Notes: generated from the sequence alone by a model not told the origin. 64,000 nucleotides of DNA from Spirometra erinaceieuropaei (GCA_902702965.1 CACRXP010000037.1:587045-651044); one strand, 5' to 3'. Shown: positions 1 to 10,814, counted from the stretch's first letter. Numbers and translations: made by a program.

Positions 1-2
1 TG

Positions 3-541
3 GAACGGACAGGAATCCTCAGCATCTACGCTATACTGAGGCAAATTCAGCTGCGCTGGAGCGGCCACCTGTTGCGCATGGGCGACGAGCGATTACCCAA
101 ACGACTCTTCTACGGAGACGTCACGACGGGTTCTCGCCGTCAAGGAGGCCAGATTCGCCGTTACAAGGATACCCTAAAGTCCTCCCTGAAATGCCTGCAA
201 ATCAACCCCAACAACTGGGAGGAGCTCGCACTCGATCAACCGACCTGGAGGAGGACAGTGAAGACAGGCGCTGCGATCTACGAAGCCAACCGCATCGCTG
301 CCGTTAAAGCGAAACGTGAAGCCCGCAAATCACAACCTCGCCCAGCAAGCAACGCCGCCGCACAACCACTTCCAACGTGTCCTCGATGTCAACGGACATT
401 CCGGGCTCGAATCGGACTTGTTGGACATCTTCGGATTAACTGCGCCTCTCGCACGGCGCCAACCATCGTCCCCCCGCCTGCCTCTTCCTCCTCCTCCTCT
501 CCGCCGCCAACTAACCCTGACAGTTCTTCTGACCCACCAGT

Positions 542-639
<98 letters not shown>

Positions 640-1289
640 ACTCCACCACCTCCTCCTCCTCCACGCTCACTGCTCCAACGGCGATTGCTCAGGAGACTGT
701 CCCGCGCACAGCAACCGACACAACCACCACCTCTCCCGACTCCAGGGATGAGGATCAGGACTACACCTGCCCTCACTGCGACTGTACCTTCACCTCACAC
801 ATCGGCCTGGTCGGTCACTTGCGAATCCATCGCACAGAGACTGGCGAACCAGTGCCTGGAGCACCAACCTACACCCACCAAGCTCGTCTCAACTGCCCAC
901 ACTGCCCTCGCACTTTCAGGCATCGCATGGGCCTATTCGGCCGCATGCGCATCCACGAGAGCGGCCTTGACCGCACTCCCTACACACCCACCACATCCAC
1001 CGTGCACACCCCCACCCTCGTTCCATCCGTCCGCGCCACCACCACCGCCTCCTCTGTAGCTGACACTGACAACGCCGACTTCTCATGCCCACACTGTCCA
1101 CGCACATTCACCTCACGCATCGGCCTGGTCGGTCACTTGCGAATCCATAGCACAGAGACTGGCGAACCAGTGCCTGGAGCACCAACCTACACCCACCAAG
1201 CTCGTCTCAAATGCCCACACTGCCCTCGCACTTTCACGCATCGCATGGGCCTATTCGGCCGCATGCGCATCCACAACGACCTGCGGTAG
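3..1289 (+). CDS. 3' end of a non-LTR retrotransposon ORF with C2H2 zinc fingers
   Basis: The frame is open from the first bases of the window, so the ORF is cut at its 5' side. The N-terminal 95 residues or so (RWSGHLLRMGDERLPK, then NNWEELALDQPTWRR) match the conserved tail after the reverse transcriptase of many animal LINEs. Five zinc fingers follow. The first (378-443) is C-x2-C-x12-H-x4-C, the usual terminal finger of these LINEs. The other four begin near 768, 876, 1086 and 1212 and are C2H2 type with cores GLVGHLRIH or GLFGRMRIH. A poly-serine tract from a microsatellite separates finger 1 from the rest. Fingers 2-3 and 4-5 are near-identical pairs with a 318-bp period. The role is probably nucleic-acid binding during retrotransposition. 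It ends at TAG 1287-1289. The RT and endonuclease domains lie outside the window. Confidence 0.85.
544..640. repeat. (CAT)n microsatellite inside the LINE ORF
   Basis: About 32 uninterrupted copies of CAT/TCA. In the ORF frame it reads as poly-Ser. In other frames it gives poly-His (+) or poly-Asp (-), which produces spurious long ORFs there. A Ser/Pro-rich stretch precedes it. Confidence 0.97.
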
Positions 1290-1482
1290 ACAACCGCCGG
1301 CCACATCACACATTCACTCACTCCCTACCTCCTCCACCATCACCTCACCAGAAATCAACACTCACACACCTCATGCACCCAACTGCCACCTCCCACGCAA
1401 GTGGGAAGTTCGCATCTCGAATCGGTCCCCATGCGGCTTCGGCTGCACGGGTGACTTGAGTCCGAGACTATCCCGACACGCC
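1290..1482 (+). other. Possible LINE 3' flank before a repeated zinc-finger segment
   Basis: C/A-rich sequence with no recognised coding. It separates the zinc-finger ORF stop from a second partial copy of the same ORF. It is either the element's 3' UTR or the join of a rearrangement; the sequence does not decide. Confidence 0.4.
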
Positions 1483-1900
1483 CACTGCTCCAACGGCGGT
1501 CGCTCAGGCGACTGTCCCACGCACAGCAACCGACACTACCACCACCTTCCCCGACTCCAGGGATGAGGATCAGGACTACACCTGCCCTCACTGCGACCGT
1601 ACTTTCACCTCACATATCGGCCTGGTCGGTCACTTGCGAATCCATCGCACAGAGCCTGGCGAACCAGTGCCTGGAGCACTAACCTACACCCACCGCACTC
1701 GCCTCCACTGCCCAGACTGCCCTCGCACCTTCACGCATCGCATGGGCCTTTTCGGCCACATGCGCATCCACGAGAGCGGCCTTGACCGCACTCCCTACAC
1801 ACCCACCACATCCACCGTGCACACCCCCACCCTCGTTCCATCCGTCCGCGCCACCACCACCGCCTCCTCTGTAGCTGACACTGACAACGCCGACTTCTCA
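1483..1900 (+). pseudogene. Second partial copy of the LINE zinc-finger segment
   Basis: It repeats the segment beginning near 665 of the first ORF, starting at the TAPTA stretch, and lacks the microsatellite. It carries two fingers beginning at 1583 and about 1691 (cores GLVGHLRIH and GLFGHMRIH). It lies in a different reading frame from the first copy and has no start of its own, so it is a duplicated fragment. The sequence stops exactly one 318-bp module after Cys codon 1583, where the next finger would begin, and is replaced by Ns. Confidence 0.8.
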
Positions 1901-2067
1901 NNNNNNNNNNNNNNNNNNNNNNNNNNNNNNNNNNNNNNNNNNNNNNNNNNNNNNNNNNNNNNNNNNNNNNNNNNNNNNNNNNNNNNNNNNNNNNNNNNNN
2001 NNNNNNNNNNNNNNNNNNNNNNNNNNNNNNNNNNNNNNNNNNNNNNNNNNNNNNNNNNNNNNNNNNN
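1901..2067. other. Assembly gap (167 N)
   Basis: Run of N between the zinc-finger module and a copy of repeat A. Frames reported across it are not real. Confidence 1.
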
Positions 2068-2210
2068 AGGAGAGAGTGTAGGTAGATGCTACGCAAGTCT
2101 ACCGGCACTATAAACCCCTGCGTAAGTCACCGTCCCTGCTCCCATTGCTGCTGCAACTGTGGGGCACACGGTGGACATCATCGAAACCGATGGTCGAACT
2201 GTCATCATCC
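2068..2210 (+). repeat. Dispersed repeat A, copy 1 (3' part)
   Basis: Nearly identical to 2969-3105: same AGGAGAGAGTGTAGGTAGAT start, then CACTATAAA, CGCAAGTCAC-like and GATGGTCGAACTGTC blocks. The copies diverge abruptly after CGAACTGTC. The 5' part is lost in the gap. Confidence 0.9.
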
Positions 2211-2534
2211 CGACACGTCAAGCGTCGTGGAGAGGAACGTTGCTGATTGACGCCCGTTCTCGGTTCACGCAGTTCGTCGCGTTGTGTGTGTGTTGTGTGG
2301 AGTGGCGGACTGGTGGGCTGGGAACGGGCTGAAGCAGCACCTTCCACGGCACTCTCACGCAAGTGAGAGACACGCCGTTCAACCCCCGTTGTTTGAAATC
2401 CTGGTGTTTTGTGTATGGGGGGCCAGGTCGTGCCGTGGCGCGCGCAGTCATGGTCAGTCGACCATGACAGCTACCGCGCCCACTCCCCACTCCAGTCTGC
2501 TGACCGGCTCGGACAGTGGCTGGGGTGTGGGTGT
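2211..2534. other. Non-coding stretch between two repeat A copies
   Basis: G/T-rich sequence. It contains a perfect 9-bp stem with a 4-nt loop at 2447-2468 (GTCATGGTC / GACCATGAC). Short frames are open on both strands, but none resembles a known protein. Confidence 0.4.
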
Positions 2535-3110
2535 GGGAAGGGAGAGTGAGGTCGACGACTCAGCGCACTTTCTCCTCACTATAAACAATCTGACGCGCTT
2601 GAAGCTATCACGGTACGCTAAAAGCCGTGGCTTGGAAGGTTGCCAACTGACGGGGTAACTTGGACCTCCTCCTTGACTGGAGGCGGTCTGAGATTCAGGC
2701 TGCAATGGCTCCTTTTTAATGTGGCCTTTATGGCACTCCCATCACAGTGTGGGATCCGAGCCAGGCGTTGGCGGCACGCCCAGGTGCGGCTTCGGCCGTG
2801 CCAGCCTCCAAATCTCTCTTGTGTTCATTGAAATCCAGGTTATTTGTTGTGTGGACCAGGGGGTGTGGTGGAACGCCAAGGTGAGGATCCGTCCGAGCCA
2901 TCCACCTGCGGCCTCCCTCGTCTCCGGTCTTCTTAACTCTGTATTGACACCGGGCTCGGGCGAGGGAGGAGGAGAGAGTGTAGGTAGATGCTACGCAAGT
3001 CTACCGGCACTATAAATCCCTGCGTAAGTCACCGTCCCTGCTCCCATTGCTGCTGCAACTGTGGGGCACACGGTGGACATCATCGAAACCGATGGTCGAA
3101 CTGTCAGCTG
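2535..3110 (+). repeat. Dispersed repeat A, copy 2 (most complete)
   Basis: Blocks in order: a head with GCTATCACGGTACGCTAAA and GGTTGCCAACTGACGGGGTAA, TATGGCACTCCCATCACAGT, a GGTGTGGTGGCACGCC-like block present twice, CGGTCTTCTTAACTCTG, a GAGGAGGAGAGAG run, CACTATAAA, and CATCATCGAAACCGATGG. The same order recurs near 54.1 and 59.1 kb, and the 3' half recurs at 40.8 and 44.1 kb. It has no convincing ORF, so it is probably a non-autonomous element or a LINE/LTR-derived end. The class is unknown. Confidence 0.8.
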
Positions 3111-3270
3111 ATGTCCAGTTGAACACTGGTAGTTCCGATGCTTTCCTGTCCAAAAACTTTATTGAAAAATCGACCACTCCTCTTCTGGCCATCTAGGCTT
3201 GAACCGGAGCCGTTCTCGAAACTATAACTTTCTCCTTATGGAACGGGATTGTAGGGATTCGACGTTTTCG

Positions 3271-3610
3271 TCCGGAGCATGATGGTGTCCCAGTTAGAAT
3301 TTTAAAAGCGAATGCAAATGTATTTTTCGCGTCCCTCTTATGCAAGATATTCATTAGACTCTTGGAAATGGAACCTACCACACTTTCTGGAAGGAATCAC
3401 ACATTTTGCCTTTTACCAAGCATGGTCAATCTATGTCATTTGATGATTTTCGACCAATAAACAACCCCCCCCCCCACAGTTTCACAAATTTTACAGGCAC
3501 TGATCGAATATAAAATGATGTGTCTCTTAACTGAAAATAACCTAACGAACGCTGCACAGCATGGATTCCTCAAAACTCGGACGTTACGGACTCACTTGTG
3601 TTACCGCCTT
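3271..3610 (+). pseudogene. Decayed non-LTR reverse transcriptase fragment
   Basis: The start reads HDGVPVRILKAN, followed in another frame by SFDDFRPIN and then ALIEYKMMCLLTENNL and AAQHGFLKTRT. These are the finger and early palm blocks of CR1/Jockey-type reverse transcriptase. At least one frameshift and a poly-C run at 3466-3477 interrupt it. The catalytic YxDD block is absent. It ends where an ORF1 on the opposite strand begins, so the locus is a composite. Confidence 0.75.
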
Positions 3611-4949
3611 CAGCAGGTGGTTCAACGAAGGTGTCTGTGTTAGCTGAGTAGCTGCGTCGTTCTTAGTATTACAGACTGGTTCCACTGAAACGGCATATAT
3701 TTCCGAATTACCTTCCACTTGAAGATAGCCAGATTGTGTTCGCCACTCTTCAGTCTTGATTTTAACTCCAAGACAAGTTCCCGGCGTTTCAGCCGTTTCG
3801 CTGGTGAATAGTCCGGTTGAAAAAACCTGTTTGTGTGTGTTTCTGCGGTCGGTTTTTTTAGAGAGAGTCAACTTGATTTGCTCTTTGTACTTCAGCATAA
3901 TTTTGAGAGGGCGAGGTGTTTGTGCTGCTGTCCTATCTTCGCTCCCTTTTTCCTATCCGGAATGCTTTCAGAACCTTTACTTTCATGTCTATCTGTAGTA
4001 ACTGATCTAGTAGACCATGAAAAGAAGCAAGGTCCTCTGAGACACGGTCTTCAGGTCTGACTGCATTCGATTCCGACAAACCCTGAATAACCGGACACTG
4101 CTGGCGAGCATGGTCCTCCTTACTTTGTCTTTCCGGTGAATTCGTTGCATATGGGCGAGGACGATTTACGGAGTCGTCGCTTGGACGCACAATTTTGCTG
4201 TCTACCGACTGTCCCGAGCAAAGCATCAGGGCTGGTTGTGACTTCAGACTCCTGTCATGGCGTTTCCCTCTCCCCTCTACCCACGCGTTCATGTCTTCGA
4301 ATTCAGATACGTGCTCTGTAGTGCGCTCGGGGTTGTTGCGAAAACAAGTAAGCGACAAAAGACTGGATGACCAAGGTATATCGTCTCCAGGCAAAAGAGA
4401 AATTCCCTCACTTACAACAAGAGGCTTAGGTGAGATGGCTTCCGCACCAGGTAATTTTTTCGTGACATCGCTTAAGACATCTTGCGTGGGAATCGAGTTT
4501 GCCCGTATCGGCGGCTTCGTTTTCGTTGTCCTGCTGTTACCGGCGTCTGTGGTTTTGGCAACTGAGTTGAAGCTCGTGTTTGGAGATGTCCCCGAGGAGA
4601 TATTTTTCCGCGTTTTTTGCGTTTTGGTCTTCGTTTTTGGGACTCTAACACTGGACAAATTCTGGTCGTCTAGGGTCTCTTTCACGAGCGTCCTTAAATC
4701 AGCAAACTCCTTTTCGAGTTGTTCTACTTTGATTTGGATATCAGCGCACCCAACACAAGGCTCGTCTTCGTACCTCGCACTTTTTGCGTTAATTACGCTT
4801 TTTGCAGGCTTTGCTGGTCGTTGACTGGAAGCGCCCGTGTAGCGAGCACACGTTGTGGAAGTGTCTGACCTCTTGGACGCGAGTAGTCTCATCCGGCGTA
4901 TCAATCCCGCCCTGACGATGTTAGTTATGGATCCCGTATAGAATAACAC
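3584..4949 (-). pseudogene. LINE ORF1-like protein, one frameshift
   Basis: The main frame is 338 codons (4949 down to 3933). A second frame continues to 3584. A predicted coiled coil lies at about residues 69-97 (VEQLEKEFADLRTLVKETL), followed by a Ser/Thr/Lys/Pro-rich linker. Near the break the sequence reads VKVLKAFRIGK and, in the shifted frame, PRPLKIMLKYKEQ. This resembles the lGk...RPLkv block of CR1-type ORF1 proteins, which bind nucleic acid. The shift lies near 3940. The ORF runs antisense to the flanking RT fragments. No RT follows it in the same orientation. Confidence 0.65.
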
Positions 4950-5069
4950 ATGCAGGCCAGTCCTTCCCGACCCGTATACGTACCTCTCAAGTCTGAAATT
5001 TCTTTGTGCCCTGACGATGTCCGATCATAATTCGTTATATACCGCCACACACAGGCCAGTCCTCTCCGC
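4909..5069 (-). repeat. Two direct repeats of about 62 bp, period about 99 bp
   Basis: 4909-4970 and 5008-5069 share GCCCTGACGATG at one end and CAGGCCAGTCCT at the other, with diverged middles. They overlap the 5' end of the antisense ORF1, so they may be iterated 5' UTR/promoter units of that LINE. Confidence 0.6.
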
Positions 5070-5149
5070 ATTTTTCTGTTATTATTTCTATATCAAGGGG
5101 TTTTTTCTCCTGTAAAGTTAATCCAATCATTTTTACACTTTTAGTGGTT

Positions 5150-5315
5150 TTTTTTTCACCTCTCGCCAGTCATTTTCGCTCAACAGACTACTAATTCAGA
5201 AACTATGAATTGCATATTTTAGAGATTCTGCCTATCTCGTCTAAAATACAAAGGTACATTTATTTTTAATTGCTTTGATGGAACCCCGACGGGTCTTTAA
5301 TGAAAAATTATTATT
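5150..5315 (+). mobile_element. 3' end of a CR1-like LINE copy
   Basis: It matches the 3' end of the LINE at 7480-7680, including CGACGGGTCTTTAATGAAA (7620s: CGCACGGGTCTTGAATGAAA) and a terminal ATTATTATTA tail. Short terminal microsatellites are typical of CR1-like elements. The body is missing. Confidence 0.75.
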
Positions 5316-5439
5316 AATCTGCAGACTCATTATCAATTTACTTATGAATCGTTGGAATATATGAATTAGCTTCGGAAATGAGCCTTGCGCGAGAGAGGCG
5401 TAGAGAGTCTTTAACTATTAATGAAGTTAATGTCTCTAA

Positions 5440-7680
5440 CTCAGTTTTTAGATCTTTCGTGAAAGATAATCTGCTAAATCCCATCAAGTCATTCCGCCTT
5501 TGCTTAGTTCCAACGATGCCTGCATTACAGAGGAGTCAGGCAAAGCAGAAATGTTAAATTCATTCTTTGCCAAAAATTTCACCATTGAAACTGACCCAGT
5601 CCCTTTTATTGCTCCGTTGTCTGATGCATCTCTCAACATCATTAATTTTCCTCCTGAAAGTATTCAAAAACTGATAAACCATCTTCCTAAGTGTCAATCA
5701 GTAGGTACGAACGATATCACACACTCCCTTATAAAACAGCTAAAATATTTTCCTCTTCTGCTTAGCAAACACTTTTCAGTATTCCTCGTAAATGGCTTCT
5801 TTCCTGACTATTAGAAAACTTCTATTATTATTCCAGTATTCAAGTCTGGCTGTCGTTCTAACGTTCAGAACTGTCGAGATGTCCATAAAACGCCTTCTCT
5901 CGCTAAAACCTTTGAAAAATTATCGCCCTAAAAATTACCGGCTTTTGCATAGCCAATCAAGTTATTAGCCCTTCCCAGCATGTTTTTTTTTACAAGATCG
6001 CTTTTGTGAAACATGTCATTTGTCGTTTCTCAATCTACTTACTTCTCTTCGCAATGACCATCTATCTGTTGTCGTTATTTATTTCGATTTTGGTAAAGTC
6101 TTTGATAAAGTGCCACATAAAAGACTCTTGATTAAATTGGAAGCTATGGGAATTCGCAGTCCACTAATAGACTTTTTCAAGTCATACCTGTCTAGTAGTA
6201 AATAAATTGTTTTAGTGTGAGCTTCACATTCTAGTGAAAGCCCTATTGTAAGTGGTGTCCTATAAAGTACAGATTAATGTCCTCATTTATCCGTGCTTTG
6301 CATAAATGTTGTCTCGGCGACAGTTAACAATTCTCGATAATTCATTTATGCCGATGATCTCAAATGTGATTATTCTTTCAATAAATCTACGAGCCTTCAT
6401 TGCCTACAGCAATTCCACGCTCACTTGCTTGCTTTCTCAGCTTGGAGCTCAAAATAGCTAATGGAATTCTCTCAGCCTATCTGTCGCTATATGTGTTTTG
6501 GACCTGATAGGCCACCCCAACCAGTGGTCTTTCAAGGCACACCTATGACTGAATGTACCACGATTAAGGAATTAGGTTTAAGCTACAGTAGTAATCTTTA
6601 TCTCTCGCCGCACGCTGACAGAATTACAGCCAAAGCTGCCCAGACTTGTGGTTTTATTTCTTACAATTTCTATCTTCCCGAAATTAAATTAAGATACTAG
6701 TGAACGTTTGTACCTTCCATTCTCGAGTATTGTTGCCCATTCTTTGGTTTGACGAATGAGACTAGTCGTTTAAAAATTGAAAATGTTCAAATGCGTCTTG
6801 CAAAAAAACTTTTAGGCTCGGAACATCCAAATAGCTCCTACTCAGATAGATGCCTGTTGACTAACATACAATTTTTATGGTTTCGAAGACCAAATGCAGG
6901 CTTCTGTCCCTCTTTCGCATTTATAATAGTTCAAATCTTCCTCGTATTTCAGCAATTACCCCTAGTAGTCGCCCATACAATCTTCGCAACTCTTCCCTGA
7001 TTATACCTCCTCCCGCTTCCTCAAACTCTAAGCGCTCTCTTTTTTTCGCTTCCAGGTATTCTTTGTCCTGGAATAACCTTCCAATAAATATAAGATCTCC
7101 AGATAATCTACACACTTTTAAGAGAAGGCTTCGCCTTTTTTTACATACTGACTCGATTAAACTTTTATATTTCTCATCCTTCTCGGACGACTTTCTCTAT
7201 GACACCGAGAAAGGGTCACAGGGAATTTAAATCGCCGCCATTCAATTTCCGTATCTGCTCGCATTTCTTTCTTTTGTGTGTAGTATCGCATCCTGGGATT
7301 CTTCACCAAAAATGTTAACTTTTTCGATTATTCAGCTCTTGCATTTTGACCCTCGCAGAATGCGTTTTATCGACGCTCTTAGCGCAACCTTCTTCATCCG
7401 CCATATACTAGTAGCCTGGTTGCGTCTCCCTTGCACCCTCCTCGGCTGGACTCGGCTGACTGTAACCGATCGTATCTGAGTTCCTATCGCCTCGAGTTTA
7501 TTTCATTGCCCGTTCATAATTCTTCATAGCATACTTCTAATTCAATAGCTATTAATTATGTACTGCACAGATTCTGTATCCCTGTTCTAAAATTCATGCA
7601 AAAGTTATTCTTACTTGCTATGAACGGACCCGCACGGGTCTTGAATGAAAATTATTATTATTATTGTTACCATTATTATA
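5440..7680 (+). mobile_element. CR1-like LINE, decayed reverse transcriptase to 3' tail
   Basis: Successive frames give the RT blocks in order: GKAEMLNSFFAKNFT (5546-5590), QSVGTNDITHSLIKQLKYF, a degraded IIPVFKSG block near 5830, VVVIYFDFGKVFDKVPHKRL (6074-6133), SGVL near 6251, and YADDLK at 6347-6364 containing the catalytic aspartates. Next come the thumb block KELGLSYSSNLYLSPHADRI, the LEYCCPF and LKIENVQMRLAKKLL blocks near 6725-6810, and the terminal SRYSLSWNNLPINIR and FKRRLRLF near 7045-7130. Stops and frameshifts show it is dead. The element ends with CGGGTCTTGAATGAAA and an (ATT)n tail at 7652-7672. Endonuclease and ORF1 are absent, so it is 5' truncated. Confidence 0.85.
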
Positions 7681-9273
7681 ACCTCCGAACCGTCCTATTA
7701 CTTGCTAAAATACGGCGACTTCTTCGACTTGCTGTCTTTTCTGTCACTTCAGCATGAACGAATTCCGCTGGATTGGTAGTAAGCAATGTGAACCGATCAG
7801 CGCCACGAACCTCCCATAACGAATTGTATCTAGCCAGAGAATTCTGCGACGTCTGTTCCGATGTGTCTTTTCTGGGTAATTTCTTAAATTTTACAACGAG
7901 TCTCGTCCGTGCGTACCCTTATACGACGGCTACATGTGCCCTCCGAGTCTTCGGGAAGCATTTCTTACAAAAATTTTAAGACGTTCATAGGTGTAAGTCG
8001 GAAGCAACAATGTAACCGAGGCGCAGTCACTTCATGTGCGCCCCGACGTCAACACAAAAATGACGCTTACGTGCGCGCGCAGACGGAACGTGATAAAATG
8101 AAGGCGACCAATGATCACACAGATTACATTTGCGAGACAACCTGTGTCGCGTCATTTCAGTATATCGAATCGATATCCGTGTGCTACTACGGACTACTCC
8201 ACTGGCACTCCAACGCCTTTTCGTTCTACGGGCAAACACCCCTCTGTTACGCCCAAATACACTTTCCTATCGAAAAGTCTCCCATCTGAAATAAGTTCAT
8301 CTCCTAGAGGCGAAATAAATGCATGCAATATCTTGTGGAGGAAAAGTTGATGCAGCTATTCAAGAATCCTCAGATGCCCATATGCGTTCCTTTGCTCCCC
8401 AAACACACTGAACAGAAGCTTAGACTACTGCAAATCCAAACAGAAATTTATGTCATTTCACTGGAAATAAATGATTCAAATGACATTTTCATAGTAGTTC
8501 TTGGGGTCAATGTAGAGCGATATTTAACTGCTGACCACACGCAGCAATAATTGAGCACACTGCGACAAATAATTTCTAACAAAATACCGCGGACACCTGT
8601 GGTGCCTAGAATGCTTTCCGCCGGTGGTAGCACTACATATATCTCCCTAACGGGGAGCTGCGGAGACGTCCGCATGCGTCCGACCAAAAAGTGCGTGAAA
8701 TGTGGCAGTCTGCTGAACATTGCTTTTGGGAGGATGTCGTTTCATCATTGCGAAGTGAATCGTCAATGCGAACGGAATGAAGGGAGTTTATAGGATGGAT
8801 ATTCATGATAACGGTACCCCTAATTTTTTGACCACCCGCAATTTTAAATTCAAGATAATAAAAATAAAGGAAAGATGCCGCCCCTGGTCACGGCCTGTTT
8901 GTACTGTTCTCAGGCGATTCCGTGCGTTAGCTGTCACTCTGTTAACTCCGTCTTCTAAACTTGCAAATTGACAACGTATCCTTTTTACATTTTTTGACTC
9001 TTTTGCATTAAAGCTTAGTCTATTGAGAAAAGTTGTTATGTTACCTTTGACCTTCACTAAACAACCATTTTCAGATTGAATCGCCGACGCAAAAATTGAA
9101 CTACCTATTTAGTCGTCCTTCTCAAGGTTGCCGATTAATCTTGGTTGCCCATATGATCAGCGACTCTTAGTCGACCTGATTTAGTGCGTTGGTTTGCCTA
9201 TTTCAATACTGTATTTTTGTACTGCATTTGGTTATTTGAAGAATAGTTTTTTTGGGAACTGACATGAATACAT
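7681..9273. other. No supported gene
   Basis: Several short frames are open on both strands. One at 8551-8793 has a small Cys cluster (KKCVKCG, then HHC), but I recognise no family and see no splice-site support. I see no repeat structure. Confidence 0.5.
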
Positions 9274-9432
9274 ATGGAGAACGTTTTTAGTTTACGCGTA
9301 AGCCACGAATTTCTATTAACTATCGTTCAGTCTACTATAAACCGCATCTTGCTCTCTGTCCTTCTGTTGCTCACGAAATCTCCCCAAAATTCGGAAGAAA
9401 TCACCAGTTTATCAAACATTGGCAGGAACACT
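9274..9432 (+). CDS. Candidate first exon with signal peptide (ADAM-like gene?)
   Basis: ATG at 9274 opens 53 codons ending at a strong GTAAGT donor (9433), phase 0. The sequence has a hydrophobic core, ILLSVLLLL, followed by polar residues, which fits a secretory signal. The core sits late (residues 24-33), so translation could instead start downstream or the exon could begin internally. The phase fits the next candidate exon at 10299. Assignment to the ADAM gene is inferred from strand, order and phase only; I see no family motif. Confidence 0.35.
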
Positions 9433-10298
9433 GTAAGTTACCCTCGTTCGTTTTAAACCTTATTCTGAAGTTCCGGTCTCTGATATATATCAGGTGGAAC
9501 GTGGAACATATGTTCCATGTGCATCCACACGTGTATATACACCCTAGAGCACATATACCTGCAAAGTGCATTATTTTTAAACGTTTGTGAAGTATTTAAC
9601 AAGCTCTTCGTCATGATATTGCGATACTCCAACGCACCTTAGTTACGGCACCAAGCAAGAAGTATAATTATATTTACCATCCAGTGTTGGACTATTACGC
9701 TTAAGGTTCTACGTACTTATTTATGACCTTGACTGCCACGACACCCTTTTATCTTCTGCAAGAGTTGCACCTTTGCTATGCCGTTGGGGGTTGAGTTTGG
9801 CTCCGTATCTCTAAACGCTACCCAGATTCGGGCCATCGATTATGGTTTCATCTGGTTGCACTGCTTAATTTCTTAACTGCTATGAGCGAAACATGGATGC
9901 CATGTCCACATTTTATCCACACGGCCCCGATAAGTGTATAAAATAAATGCAGTCACACCTGATGGCCTGTGTTTCGAGTTTGTAAATCGCTTACAGGGCA
10001 GTCGTGCGATGGACCACTAGTCTTTTACCTGAAGTCTAGAGTGATGATATTTTCTTCAGTGTTCTGAATGGACAATATATGATTTTGCACATCCAGCTGC
10101 TTTCGGGATGTCTTTTTATGTTTTCAGCGTGTCTGTGCATTTATAACAATAAAAATTGTGCCTATCTAGCTCTGTAATTGCATCGAAAATTCGCCATTTC
10201 ATGCCTTCAATTTATGCATTATCTCTTATCAGAGCGCATTTGTTAAGAAACTGGTACAAGACCTATGTTTATATACTTTTCTTTTGTCTGCACCTCAG

Positions 10299-10357
10299 GT
10301 TCTTCCGGATATTTCGGACGATTCCTTTGGTACTCAGTATCAACACAAGTCTAGAAG
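10299..10357 (+). CDS. Candidate 59-bp exon, propeptide region
   Basis: It is bounded by a pyrimidine-rich acceptor (TTTTGTCTGCACCTCAG) and a GTATTG donor. In phase 0 it reads VLPDISDDSFGTQYQHKSR with two bases left over. This phase joins the upstream 9274-9432 exon and the downstream exon at 10672. Another frame is also open (ending INTSLEG), so the reading is not certain. No family motif is visible. Confidence 0.3.
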
Positions 10358-10671
10358 GTATTGCGGGAATCCTTACTGTTGACGCTTTATTTTTTACTGA
10401 CAATAGAATATCGGGTGTTTCCAAATTCAAATTTTCATAACATAATCTTGAGTCGAGCATTGATCGGTAGACCTCGAAGCCACCAACCAAACGCTCTAGT
10501 CCTGACATTTTAAATTATTTGAAGTCTTAAACAGGTTAGTTAAGACAGAGTTCGTATTCGGCTCGTGTAATATATCCAGCTGCTGTCATTCGTTATTTCC
10601 AGTCTTTCAGACTTTTGCCGATATTTTCTACACAGCTTTCGGACGAAACTGACGGTCGTCCTTTTTTTCAG

Positions 10672-10814
10672 ATTCGTTGTTCCACACAACCACCATTCTG
10701 CTGCCAAGACGGTGCAATCTACTTTTGAGGAAGGAAACTCGGTCGTTTTACTCTCACCACAAGGACGGACCAATCGTTTTACACGACGGAATAACTACCG
10801 AACGGGCAGCGGAG
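10672..10814 (+). CDS. Candidate 143-bp exon, propeptide region
   Basis: A good acceptor (GTCCTTTTTTTCAG) precedes it and GTTTGT follows as a weaker donor. Joined in phase to the 10299 exon it gives FVVPHNHHSAAKTVQ and then EGNSVVLLSPQGRTNRFTRR, leaving one base. A second frame (LLLRKETRSFYSHHKDGP) is also open across the exon and looks equally protein-like, so the frame is unresolved. In either case it would lie in the propeptide of the metalloprotease. Confidence 0.35.

Noticed and set aside
316..1059. Poly-His and poly-Asp proteins across the microsatellite
   Set aside because: Out-of-frame shadows of the (CAT)n array in the LINE ORF. The zinc-finger frame explains the sequence.
1731..2113. 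ORFs reported across N runs (also at 47511-47853 and 61991-62269)
   Set aside because: The frames are artefacts of N translated as X.
8551..8793. Small Cys-containing protein (KKCVKCG...HHC)
   Set aside because: The Cys/His spacing fits no zinc-finger family I know, and there is no supporting context.
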